DNA of 64,000 nucleotides from Pseudomonas cedrina subsp. cedrina (GTDB lineage: Bacteria > Pseudomonadota > Gammaproteobacteria > Pseudomonadales > Pseudomonadaceae), in NCBI RefSeq assembly GCF_001983175.1, contig NZ_MNPW01000004.1, forward strand, positions 186,001 through 250,000. Reading direction: 5' to 3'. Numbering within the stretch: position 1 is the stretch's first letter; each line of letters starts with the position of its first letter. Shown piece by piece: positions 54,976-64,000 of the stretch. Position numbers and translations under genes: made by a program. The notes beneath the pieces are model-generated. The model was not told the origin of the DNA. It did not search any database and saw only the letters and a list, made by a program, of their open reading frames with translations.

Positions 54976-55450
54976 TCCTATTTAAGGTGCTATAACCAAG
55001 TTAGTAACGTTGCCTCTCAGTTCTATCGAAAGAGTTCTGGCTATTTAGATGCTTATAAGTTTACGAGTGTTGCTCCTGTGGGCAACTTTCGGGGTGCGCC
55101 TGTAGTGTCAGGGTTGTGAAAGGCCTTGTATTGGTCAAATGTATTTCTGTTAATAAATATTTTTTTAATCTGTAGGACGAGTTGTCAGGGGTATTTTTAT
55201 TGGAGGAAAGTGCTGGGGTAGACGCATCGTTGAGCTTTGGATTGATTAAGCTTAGGTGGATTTGCTTGGTCGGCTCTTGAAATTTTACGAAGTTACTTAC
55301 AGCTAATCCCTACATTGGGTTGTCAGGTAGATCCCTTTTTACGCTAAAGAGGCGCGCCTCCAATTGCCCGTCAGAGTCTGTTCTAATACCGCAGACATTC
55401 TGGCGACCTTCGCCGGAAACCCACCTCCACACTCACTCCCGAGGCCCCCC
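54976..55450. other. 475-base AT-rich gap
   Basis: An AT-rich stretch without REP elements, between the frameshifted gene and the MBL hydrolase. It includes runs such as ATAAATATTTTTTTAAT near 55160. I see no credible coding sequence. It probably contains the promoter of the frameshifted gene and of the hydrolase, and its composition is consistent with acquired DNA. Confidence 0.4.
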
Positions 55451-56095
55451 ATGGAACCCGCTAAGCCGACGCTCATCCGCGAAACCTTCCCTGTCGGCCC
55501 TTTGCAGTGCAACTGCACCATCATCGGCGACCCGATCACTAAAAAGGCCATCGTGGTCGACCCCGGCGGCAACCATGAGCTGATCCTGGCGCGGCTCGAT
55601 GCGCTGGGCCTGAAGGTGGTCAGCATCATCCACACCCATGCGCATCTGGATCACTTCCTGGCATCCGGCCAGTTGAAGGAAAAAACCGGCGCGACGCTTC
55701 ACCTGCACAAAGAAGATCAATTCCTCTGGGACAATCTGGAAATGCAATGCCAGATGTTTCGTGTGCCCTATACCCCGGTGCCTTCGCCGGATCGCTGGCT
55801 GGAAGATGATGAAGAGCTGGCCTGCGGCTGCGGCGTGGCGCTGCATACGCCGGGGCACACACCGGGTTCGATGAGCTTCTGGTTTGCCGATGCCGGGCTG
55901 CTGATTGCTGGCGACACGCTGTTTCGTCGCGGTATCGGGCGTACGGATTTGTGGGGCGGGGACCAGACGACCATCGTGCGTTCGATCAAGCAGCGGTTAT
56001 ACACGCTGGACGAGGGCGCGACGGTGGTGACCGGACACGGCCCGGATACGCGACTGGGTGATGAAATGCGTGAGAACCCGTTTGTGCGAGCGTGA
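55451..56095 (+). CDS. MBL-fold metallohydrolase (YcbL-like, glyoxalase II family)
   Basis: A 214-residue metallo-beta-lactamase-fold enzyme. The metal motif HTHAHLDH is at 61-68, and further ligands lie in HTPGHTPGSMSF, AGDTLF and VTGHGPDT. It is most like YcbL/type II glyoxalases that hydrolyse S-lactoylglutathione or related thioesters; the substrate is not proved. The ATG at 55451 starts the family N-terminus. Confidence 0.9.
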   Translation: MEPAKPTLIRETFPVGPLQCNCTIIGDPITKKAIVVDPGGNHELILARLDALGLKVVSIIHTHAHLDHFLASGQLKEKTGATLHLHKEDQFLWDNLEMQCQMFRVPYTPVPSPDRWLEDDEELACGCGVALHTPGHTPGSMSFWFADAGLLIAGDTLFRRGIGRTDLWGGDQTTIVRSIKQRLYTLDEGATVVTGHGPDTRLGDEMRENPFVRA

Positions 56096-56288
56096 AAAAA
56101 TCGGTCGCCGGGCAAAGGCTGCTCTGCGACGGGCACGCTTTGCAGCAAAAACTCAGCGGGTGTTCAGCGTGCGTCTGCTACGGTTTCTGTAGTCACGGAA
56201 TTTTTACCGTTTGTCGCGTTCCAAACTCGGCACAGGTCCATTGCCAATGTCCTTTGCACCTTAGAATGCAAAAGTAGGAGCTCCCTTC

Positions 56289-57062
56289 ATGTTCACTTCG
56301 CGTCGTCTGCTGGTTGTCGCTACCGCCGTAGCCTTGTTGTCCGGCTGCGCATCCCCTAACCCCTATGACGGCAGCAGTCAGGGACAGGCGAGCAATGAAT
56401 CCGGCGGTATGAGCAAGACCGCCAAGTACGGTGGCCTGGGTGCCCTTGCCGGTGCCTTGGCGGGTGCGGCCATTGACCACAACAACCGTGGCAAGGGTGC
56501 GCTGATCGGTGCCGTGGTTGCGGGTGCCGGCGCTGCGGGCTATGGCTATTACGCCGATCAGCAAGAGAAGAAACTGCGTGAAAGCATGGCCAATACCGGT
56601 GTTGAGGTTCAGCGCCAGGGCGACCAGATCAAGCTGATCATGCCGGGCAACATCACCTTCGCGACCAACTCGGATGCCATTTCCAGCAGCTTCTACCAGC
56701 CGCTGAACAACCTGGCCAACTCCCTCAAGCAGTTCAACCAGAACACTATCCAGATCGTCGGCTACACCGACAGCACGGGTAGCCGTCAGTTGAACATGGA
56801 CCTGTCCCAACGCCGTGCGCAGAGCGTCGCCAATTACCTGACCTCCCAAGGTGTGAGCCCGACCAACCTGAGCGCCCGCGGTGCCGGCCCGGATAACCCG
56901 ATCGCCAGCAACGCCGACGTCAACGGCCGTGCCCAGAACCGTCGTGTGGAAGTGAACCTCGGCCCGATCCCAGGCCAACAGTACGGCCAGCCAGGTGCGC
57001 AACAACAGGCACCCCAGCAGAACAATCAGTTCCAGGGCAACCCGTACTCGCAATACCAGTAA
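56289..57062 (+). CDS. OmpA-family lipoprotein (YiaD-like)
   Basis: A 257-residue lipoprotein with lipobox ALLSGC (Cys20), then a Gly-rich helical zipper domain (GGLGALAGALAGAAIDHN), then a C-terminal OmpA-like peptidoglycan-binding domain (TFATNSDAI; GYTDSTGSRQLNMDLSQRRA; NRRVEVNL) and a Gln/Pro-rich tail. Such proteins anchor the outer membrane to peptidoglycan. AAGTAGGAG precedes the ATG. A strong terminator follows. Confidence 0.92.
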   Translation: MFTSRRLLVVATAVALLSGCASPNPYDGSSQGQASNESGGMSKTAKYGGLGALAGALAGAAIDHNNRGKGALIGAVVAGAGAAGYGYYADQQEKKLRESMANTGVEVQRQGDQIKLIMPGNITFATNSDAISSSFYQPLNNLANSLKQFNQNTIQIVGYTDSTGSRQLNMDLSQRRAQSVANYLTSQGVSPTNLSARGAGPDNPIASNADVNGRAQNRRVEVNLGPIPGQQYGQPGAQQQAPQQNNQFQGNPYSQYQ

Positions 57063-57075
57063 AGGTTCGCCAATA

Positions 57076-57115
57076 AAAAGGGCGCCGTGCAATCACTGCA
57101 CGGCGCCCTTTTTTG
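57076..57115. terminator. Terminator between the OmpA-family gene and dolP
   Basis: Stem AAAAAGGGCGCCGTGCA with its complement TGCACGGCGCCCTTTTT around a short loop. The A and T runs on both sides suit both converging genes. Confidence 0.93.
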
Positions 57116-57130
57116 TGGCTGCCGTTTACG

Positions 57131-58765
<1,635 letters not shown>

Positions 58766-58766
<1 letters not shown>

Positions 58767-60577
58767 CAGCGCGGGGTGTCCGGCAAGCGCTGGATTTCGC
58801 CGCCGACAAACTTGGCCCATGGCATCTGGCGATCAACGCGCTGGTTGGCGCTGATGCCCAGGTTGCCCGAAAGACCGTCGACACGGGTATCCGGCAGTGC
58901 CTTGAGCTGCCCGAGACGTGGCGCCAGGCGGTAGGCATCGACACCCATCGCGTACAGGCGGCCGAGGCTGCCATTGGCTTGCGGCCATTGGGCGGCAACC
59001 TGGTTGCGCAGCGGATCGGTGGTGTTGAGCAACCAAGGGGTTTCGCAGAACATCACGTTGGTCATGTCCAGGTACTGGTTCTTGTCGCCGCTGGCGCTGA
59101 ACACATGGGACGTGGCGTACACCGGCACATCACCGGCGTATTGGAAGTTCAGGGTCGGCTTGATCTGCTGGGCCAGTTGCGGCGTCACGGCCAGGAAAAT
59201 GAACTCGATGTCCTGGCGACGCGATGGCTGCGCTGCAACGTCGGTGCCGACCGTGCTTTGCAGGCTCTTGGCGCGACCTTCGCTTTTACGCAGCTGGAAC
59301 AGGTCAGCGATCTGCTGGGCGAGGGCGACGGGCTGATCGACATACTCAACGCCCATCACGGTGCCGCCATTGGCTTCCCAATCCTGACGGAAGGCCTTGT
59401 ACACGCGCTCGCCCCATTCGCCACGCGGCACCATCGCTGCGGCGCGATGCAGGCCATCGGCACGGGCACGGCGCGATACTTCGCGGGCTTCGTCTTCAGC
59501 GGCCAGGCCGAACTGGAACAGCTGCGCCGGGCCTTGATCGCCCTCGCTGTAGTTCAGCGCCAGGGTGGTGATTGGCAACTGAGGGCGTGCGCTGAGCTGT
59601 TTGACCAAAGGCTTTTCCAGCGGACCGACCACCAGTTGCACGCCGGCGGCCTGGGCCTTGGCGTAAAACTCATCGATGGAAGTCAGGCGCGAGCTGTCAT
59701 AGAACTCGATCACCGGCGGCTTCTGTCCGGCTTGTTCAGCCTGGTAGTGCGCCGCCATGAAGCCTTCACGCAGTGCCTTGCCGACGGAAGCCAGAGGGCC
59801 GTCCTGTGGCAGCAGCAGGGCGATCCTGGTCAGGGGCTGGCTGGCCAGCTCCTTGAGTTTGGTCAGCGGCGTCGGCAGTTGCACGGCAGCCGGGTGGCCG
59901 GGGTTCTGCGCGCGCCAGGTGTCGATGGCCGCCTGTTGCTGCTCCAGCGTACCGGCACCCTTGACCGATTGGGCCAGGGTGATCCAGCCGTCCAGCACCG
60001 GGTTGCCGCTGGCTTGCAGTTGTTCGGCCGGCAGGGCGGCAATCAGGGTCCAGATGGCTTCGTGATTGCTGTTGGCCGCATCGCCGCTGAGCAGAGGGGC
60101 CATGGCGACGCGCTCGCGGGCGGCGGCCAGGGTCTGGCCGTCGGCTTCATAGGCGCGGGCGTGCACGCTGCCGGTACGGATCTGCTGTTCAGGCGGCAGC
60201 TCCTTCAAGCTTTGCAGGCTCGGGTGGTTCAGGGCGGTCAACGCCGCCTTGGGCTGGTTGCGCGCCATCGCCAGTTCGGCGGCCAGCGTGCTGGCAAACA
60301 CTTGCGCGGCGGGCTTGAGAGCATCCAGGGGCACCTGCGCAAGAATCTGCGACGAGCGTCCCGGGTTGTTCTGCTTGTAGGCCAGGTCTGCCGCACTCAG
60401 GCGCAGCATCGCGGCCTTTTCCGGCGTGTTGGCGGTCGTGGCCTGTTCGAGCAGTTGCTCGATACTGGCGTCCGGGGTCCGTGGAAGGTCGCCAAGGCTG
60501 GACGAGGGCGAGCTGGCGCAAGCGGCCAACAAGGCAGCAAGGCAGAGGGCGGAGAGCAGCCGCAGGCAAGCGATCAT
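58766..60577 (-). CDS. lpoA: Penicillin-binding protein activator LpoA
   Basis: A 603-residue outer-membrane lipoprotein with lipobox LLAAC (Cys20), an N-terminal TPR-like half (about 30-250) and a C-terminal periplasmic-binding-protein-like half (from about 270, TRIALLLPQDGPLASVGKAL). LpoA spans the periplasm to activate the peptidoglycan synthase PBP1A. AGGAA lies before the ATG at 60577. It is divergent from rsmI. Confidence 0.93.
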
Positions 60578-60786
60578 GTAAGTGTTCCTGATACCGATCA
60601 AATTAGCGTGGAAGTGTACCCAAGCACTGGCCCAGGCGCGATGTTACTGGTGTGAAACCGTCGATTTAGGTCGTGCAAATGTTGCAATTGGCGTTAAACG
60701 GCTGAAAGGGCATCGGCAGCGAGGGCATATTTTCAAGGCGCCTACGCGCTACAATGTGGTTTTTGCCAACCATCGAGGTGTGCGTT

Positions 60787-61659
60787 TTGACTGCTCCAGG
60801 TCCTTTGAATTCCACTGCAGGCTCGCTTTTTGTCGTGGCGACGCCCATTGGCAACCTGGACGACATCAGTGCGCGTGCGCTTAAGGTGTTGCGCGACGTC
60901 AAATTGATTGCGGCTGAAGACACGCGGCATTCCCAGCGGTTGATGCAGCACTTTGGTATCAGCACGCCACTGGCGGCCTGCCATGAGCACAACGAACGCG
61001 AAGAAGGCAGCCGTTTTATCGTGCGCTTGCTGGCTGGCGACGATGTGGCGCTGATCTCCGACGCGGGCACGCCGCTGATTTCCGACCCTGGCTACCACCT
61101 GGTGCGCCAGGCGCGGGCGGCAGGTATCAATGTAGTGCCTGTTCCGGGCGCGTGCGCGCTGATCGCAGCGTTATCGGCGGCGGGCCTGCCGTCCGACCGG
61201 TTTATCTTCGAAGGCTTCCTGCCGGCCAAGGCCGTTGGGCGTCGTGCGCGCCTGCAAGCGCTGAAGGAAGAGCCGCGCACCTTGATTTTCTATGAAGCCC
61301 CGCATCGCATTCTTGAATGCCTTCAGGACATGGAGCTGGTGTTTGGCGCCGAGCGCCTCGCACTGCTGGCCCGTGAGCTGACCAAAACCTTTGAAACCCT
61401 CAAGGGCCTGCCGCTGGAAGAACTGCGCGCCTTTGTCGAAGGCGACAGCAACCAGCAGCGCGGCGAGTGCGTGGTGCTGGTGGCGGGCTGGACGGCGCCG
61501 GAAAGCGAAGATGCCGTGGGCACCGAGGCCATGCGCGTCCTGGACCTGCTGCTCAAGGAAATGCCGCTCAAGCGCGCGGCGGCCCTGGCCGCGGAAATTA
61601 CCGGGGTGCGCAAAAATGTGCTGTACCAGGCGGCGCTCGATAAACAGAAAGCCGATTAG
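60787..61659 (+). CDS. rsmI: 16S rRNA 2'-O-ribose C1402 methyltransferase RsmI
   Basis: A 290-residue tetrapyrrole-methylase-fold enzyme that modifies C1402 of 16S rRNA together with RsmH, which is also in this window. Motifs are LFVVATPIGNLDDI, AAEDTRHSQRL and LISDAGTPLISDPGY. The best start is TTG at 60787 (TTG ACT GCT), with GAGGTG about 6 bases upstream. An ATG 11 codons earlier would place the coding start in the promoter and is less likely. Confidence 0.92.
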   Translation: MTAPGPLNSTAGSLFVVATPIGNLDDISARALKVLRDVKLIAAEDTRHSQRLMQHFGISTPLAACHEHNEREEGSRFIVRLLAGDDVALISDAGTPLISDPGYHLVRQARAAGINVVPVPGACALIAALSAAGLPSDRFIFEGFLPAKAVGRRARLQALKEEPRTLIFYEAPHRILECLQDMELVFGAERLALLARELTKTFETLKGLPLEELRAFVEGDSNQQRGECVVLVAGWTAPESEDAVGTEAMRVLDLLLKEMPLKRAAALAAEITGVRKNVLYQAALDKQKAD

Positions 61660-61717
61660 TTCCGGGATTGAGCCGGTATTTCGTCTGAAGGTGATGGCAG
61701 TTCTGAACTTTTAACAC

Positions 61718-61746
61718 TTGTCCTAAGTCCGCCGTGCCGTTAACCT
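61718..61746 (+). promoter_or_regulatory. Putative rnpB promoter
   Basis: TTGTCC at 61718-61723 and TAACCT at 61741-61746 are 17 bases apart and place the start about 7 bases later, at the expected 5' end of rnpB. Both boxes are weak matches to the sigma-70 consensus, and the assignment depends on the RNA boundary. Confidence 0.55.
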
Positions 61747-61753
61747 GCGCGGC

Positions 61754-62108
61754 GGAGAGTCGATTGGACAGTCGCTGCCCTCTATGAAAATTAGGGGGGG
61801 GAGGAAAGTCCGGGCTCCATAGGGCGAAGTGCCAGGTAATGCCTGGGAGGCGTGAGCCTACGGAAAGTGCCACAGAAAATAACCGCCTAAGCACTTCGGT
61901 GCCGGTAAGGGTGAAAAGGTGCGGTAAGAGCGCACCGCGCGACTGGCAACAGTTCGTGGCATAGGTAAACCCCACTTGGAGCAAGACCAAATAGGGTCCC
62001 AAGGCGTGGCCCGCGCTGGGACCGGGTAGGTTGCTAAAGATGTCCAGTGATGGCCATCGTAGACGAATGACTGTTCACGACAGAACCCGGCTTACAGATC
62101 GACTCTCC
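61754..62108 (+). ncRNA. rnpB: RNase P RNA (type A)
   Basis: The catalytic RNA of RNase P, which cuts the 5' leader from tRNA precursors. Conserved parts are AGGAAAGTCCGGGCTCC (P4 side), GGTAAGGGTGAAAAGG, ACAGAAAATAACCGCC, the GGTAAACCCC element, and the closing ends GAGAGTCGAT / ATCGACTCTC, which pair to form P1. It stands between rsmI and the mra cluster, the standard place in Pseudomonas. Exact ends are uncertain by a few bases. Confidence 0.97.
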
Positions 62109-62118
62109 ACCTTTTTCC

Positions 62119-62142
62119 TTTTGCCCGAGTCTCGGGCAAAAA
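62119..62142 (+). terminator. Terminator after rnpB
   Basis: Stem TTTTGCCCGAG / CTCGGGCAAAA with a tiny loop, preceded by a T-rich stretch CTTTTTCC. It ends the rnpB transcript about 10 bases after P1. Confidence 0.78.
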
Positions 62143-62360
62143 CCCGGTAGTAACGCAAGAATCCCTCCCTGCCAAATCATTGGCAGATGCGTCTTCGTAA
62201 TACCAAAAAAATCTTACTCTTAATAAATCACTTTAACTTTGAGCTATAGCTCTTTGAGCTGTCTGCGCTTGCTGGGTCAAAAACACCGTCGAACTCTGGT
62301 TTCTCCTCCGTTTACGCTCCTAAATCTCCGTTCTGTAAGGCTTTTCCTTGAATCCGCGCC

Positions 62361-62390
62361 TTGACGGTGTGGTGGGCGCATTCCTATAGT
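62361..62390 (+). promoter_or_regulatory. mra operon promoter
   Basis: TTGACG (62361-62366) and TATAGT (62385-62390) are separated by 18 bases. It is the only strong sigma-70-like site in the 62143-62464 gap, which is otherwise AT-richer and shows no gene. Transcription would start near 62397, directly at the MraZ boxes. Confidence 0.75.
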
Positions 62391-62396
62391 GTGCGC

Positions 62397-62422
62397 AAGT
62401 GGCGGAAAGTGGCACAAAGTGG
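62397..62422 (+). promoter_or_regulatory. MraZ-binding direct repeats
   Basis: AAGTGG is repeated three times at an exact 10-base period (62397, 62407 and 62417; third copy AAGTGGG). Such TGG(G/C)-type repeats with 10-base spacing upstream of mraZ are the operator for the MraZ ring. The site lies just after the -10 box, suited to repression of the mra/fts operon. Confidence 0.85.
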
Positions 62423-62464
62423 GTTTTTTGAACGTAAAACGCTAAAATTTGGAGAAACGCATCT

Positions 62465-62920
62465 GTGTTTCGCGGAGCTAACGCTATCAGTCTCGATGCA
62501 AAAGGCCGTCTCGCCATGCCGAGCCGGTATCGTGACGAGCTCATTTCGCGAAGTTCCGGACAGTTGATCATCACCATTGATGCCGTCGACCCTTGTTTAT
62601 GTGTTTACCCGCTCGATGAGTGGGAGTTGATCGAAACCAAACTGCGCGCCCTGCCTTCATTGCGTGAAGAGAACCGCCGCCTGCAGCGTTTGCTGATCGG
62701 CAATGCCGTCGACCTCGAACTCGATGGCAGCGGTCGTTTCCTGGTGCCTCCGCGTTTGCGCGAGTACGCCAAGCTGGATAAGCGCGCAATGCTGGTCGGC
62801 CAACTGAACAAGTTCCAATTGTGGGACGAAGATGCCTGGGATGCTGTTTCCGCAGCTGACCTGGCGGCTATTCAACAACCGGGCGCCATGCCTGATGAAC
62901 TGCGTGATTTGATCCTGTGA
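62465..62920 (+). CDS. mraZ: Transcriptional regulator MraZ
   Basis: A 151-residue protein with two SpoVT/AbrB-like MraZ domains (about 1-60, [14 protein letters not shown]; about 75-130, [19 protein letters not shown]). It represses its own operon by binding upstream repeats. Translation starts at GTG, with GGAGAAAC 7 bases before. It opens the dcw division and cell wall cluster and overlaps rsmH by 4 bases (GTGA). Confidence 0.95.
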   Translation: MFRGANAISLDAKGRLAMPSRYRDELISRSSGQLIITIDAVDPCLCVYPLDEWELIETKLRALPSLREENRRLQRLLIGNAVDLELDGSGRFLVPPRLREYAKLDKRAMLVGQLNKFQLWDEDAWDAVSAADLAAIQQPGAMPDELRDLIL

Positions 62921-63864
62921 CTATTGATAGCGGCTTTAACCACATCACCGTACTGCTTGACGAAGCCGTTGAGGCTCTCGCCGTACGCGCGGATGGCTGC
63001 TATCTGGATGGCACCTTCGGCAGGGGCGGGCATAGCCGCCTGATACTCAGCCGGCTCGGGCCCGACGGTAAACTCCTCGGGTTCGACAAGGACCCCCAGG
63101 CGATTGCCACCGGGCAAGCGCTAGCGGCCGAAGACGGCCGCTTTGTCGTTGTGCAACGCAGCTTTGCCGAGCTGGGCGCCGAAGTCGCCGCGCGTGGCAT
63201 GGCGGGCAAGGTGGCCGGGGTTTTGCTCGACCTGGGCGTCTCCTCGCCGCAGCTTGACGACCCGGAGCGCGGCTTCAGCTTCATGAATGACGGCCCGCTC
63301 GACATGCGCATGGACCCGACCCGTGGCGTCAGCGCCGCACAGTTCATCGCCACCGCGCCGGTGGAAGAAATCGCCCGTGTGTTCAAGGAATACGGTGAAG
63401 AACGCTTCGCCGGCCGCATGGCCCGCGCCGTGGTCGAGCGTCGCGAAATCCAGCCGTTCGAGCGCACCGCCGACCTGGCCGAAGTGCTCAAGGTCGCCAA
63501 CCCAGCGTGGGAAAAGGGCAAGAACCCGGCAACCCGTGCGTTCCAGGGCCTGCGTATTCACGTCAACAACGAATTGGGCGACCTGGAAGCCGGCCTCGAG
63601 GCGGCCCTCGAGGCGCTGGAAGTGGGTGGTCGCCTGGTGGTGATCAGCTTCCACTCCCTGGAAGACCGGATCGTCAAACTGTTCATGCGCCGCCTGGTCA
63701 AGGGCGAGTCCGACAACCTGCCGCGCAACCTGCCGGTACGTTTCGAAGCCTTTGTGCCGAAAATCAAAATCCATGGCAAAGCGCAGTTCGCCTCCGAAGC
63801 CGAACTCAAGGCCAACCCACGTTCCCGTAGCGCCGTCATGCGCGTTGCCGAGAAGTTGCGGTGA
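62917..63864 (+). CDS. rsmH: 16S rRNA N4-cytosine C1402 methyltransferase RsmH
   Basis: A 315-residue SAM-dependent enzyme that makes m4Cm1402 together with RsmI. Motifs are [16 protein letters not shown] for SAM binding, [13 protein letters not shown], and [13 protein letters not shown] near the C-terminus. It starts at GTG overlapping the mraZ stop and ends in an overlap with ftsL (GTGA). It is complete. Confidence 0.96.
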   Translation: MTIDSGFNHITVLLDEAVEALAVRADGCYLDGTFGRGGHSRLILSRLGPDGKLLGFDKDPQAIATGQALAAEDGRFVVVQRSFAELGAEVAARGMAGKVAGVLLDLGVSSPQLDDPERGFSFMNDGPLDMRMDPTRGVSAAQFIATAPVEEIARVFKEYGEERFAGRMARAVVERREIQPFERTADLAEVLKVANPAWEKGKNPATRAFQGLRIHVNNELGDLEAGLEAALEALEVGGRLVVISFHSLEDRIVKLFMRRLVKGESDNLPRNLPVRFEAFVPKIKIHGKAQFASEAELKANPRSRSAVMRVAEKLR

Positions 63865-64000
63865 GCAAGCTTTTCGCCAAACCCCTCCCGGGCGGCAGCT
63901 TCTTCATGATGCTGCTGTACGTTGGCGTGCTGGTGTCCGCGATTGCGGTGTCCTACAGCGCGCACTACAACCGCCAATTGCTCAATACCCTGTATGGGGA
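63861..64000 (+). CDS. ftsL: Cell division protein FtsL (5' part, runs off the window)
   Basis: The first 46 codons of FtsL are present. Translation starts at GTG overlapping the rsmH stop. After a short basic N-terminus ([11 protein letters not shown]) comes one membrane helix ([20 protein letters not shown]), then the start of the periplasmic coiled coil ([13 protein letters not shown]). FtsL joins FtsB and FtsQ at the divisome. The gene continues past base 64000. Confidence 0.9.
   Translation, partial: MSKLFAKPLPGGSFFMMLLYVGVLVSAIAVSYSAHYNRQLLNTLYG

Noticed and set aside
55000..55320. HrpL-type promoter for the frameshifted gene
   Set aside because: I searched by eye for GGAACC and CCAC boxes on the minus strand and found no properly spaced pair, so a type III effector link is not supported.

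Overview
The window is a stretch of Pseudomonas core chromosome, most likely from the Pseudomonas fluorescens complex. The reasons are the gene content and order (fagA-fumC-sodA; rapZ-ptsN-hpf-rpoN-lpt-kds-mla-murA-his; upp-uraA; mqo; rnpB-mraZ-rsmH-ftsL), the GC-rich codon use, and the many REP/REPIN palindromes between genes, of the GGGAGCGAGCTTGCTCGCGA and GGAGCTGGCTTGCCTGCGAT types. I see no tRNA, rRNA other than rnpB-type RNA, prophage, CRISPR array, full insertion sequence or defence island. Species cannot be fixed from the sequence alone.

Layout. 1-10.5 kb: the 3' part of yhdP, a nitrilase-family amidase, tldD, darP and pmbA (TldD/TldE protease), then the iron-regulated oxidative-stress operon fagA-fumC-orfX-sodA and a ZIP metal transporter. 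10.5-25.9 kb: a minus-strand cluster for nitrogen PTS, sigma-54, ribosome hibernation and lipopolysaccharide (ptsO, rapZ, ptsN, hpf, rpoN, lptBAC, kdsC, kdsD), facing a plus-strand cluster mlaFEDCB-ibaG-murA-hisG-hisD-hisC. 26-31.8 kb: uracil/purine salvage (uraA, upp, hpt), a cupin and small conserved genes, and malate:quinone oxidoreductase. 31.8-41.8 kb: small proteins, lipoproteins, an acyltransferase, a SRAP protein, an M48 protease, a TMEM165/Gdt1-type transporter behind a yybP-ykoY riboswitch, rsmC, a D-2-hydroxyacid dehydrogenase and a LysE exporter. 42-54 kb: a fatty acyl-CoA ligase, a DUF1302 outer-membrane barrel, a DUF1329 protein and a MalT-like LuxR regulator, then the pqiA-pqiA-pqiB-pqiC MCE system. 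54-55.4 kb: an AT-richer accessory patch with one frameshifted unknown gene. 55.4-64 kb: an MBL hydrolase, an OmpA lipoprotein, dolP, gmhA, yraN, lpoA, rsmI, rnpB and the start of the mra/fts division cluster (mraZ, rsmH, ftsL).

Much of the window serves the cell envelope. YhdP, Lpt, Mla and Pqi move lipids between the membranes; Kds, MurA, GmhA and LpoA make or activate envelope polymers; several lipoproteins (YajG, LoiP-like, OmpA-like, DolP) sit at the outer membrane.

The most unusual structure is a pair of roughly 195-bp nested elements (36923-37118 and 47372-47566). Each has about 16-bp inverted ends and a REPIN inside, sits in the same position of a different REP arm, and is flanked by the same 9-bp direct repeat. 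They look like a small non-autonomous mobile element that targets REP sequences. Other points are a REP sequence that encodes the C-terminus of Mqo, a REPIN nested in another REP, a SRAP protein lacking two usual active-site residues, and a frameshift in a homopolymer.
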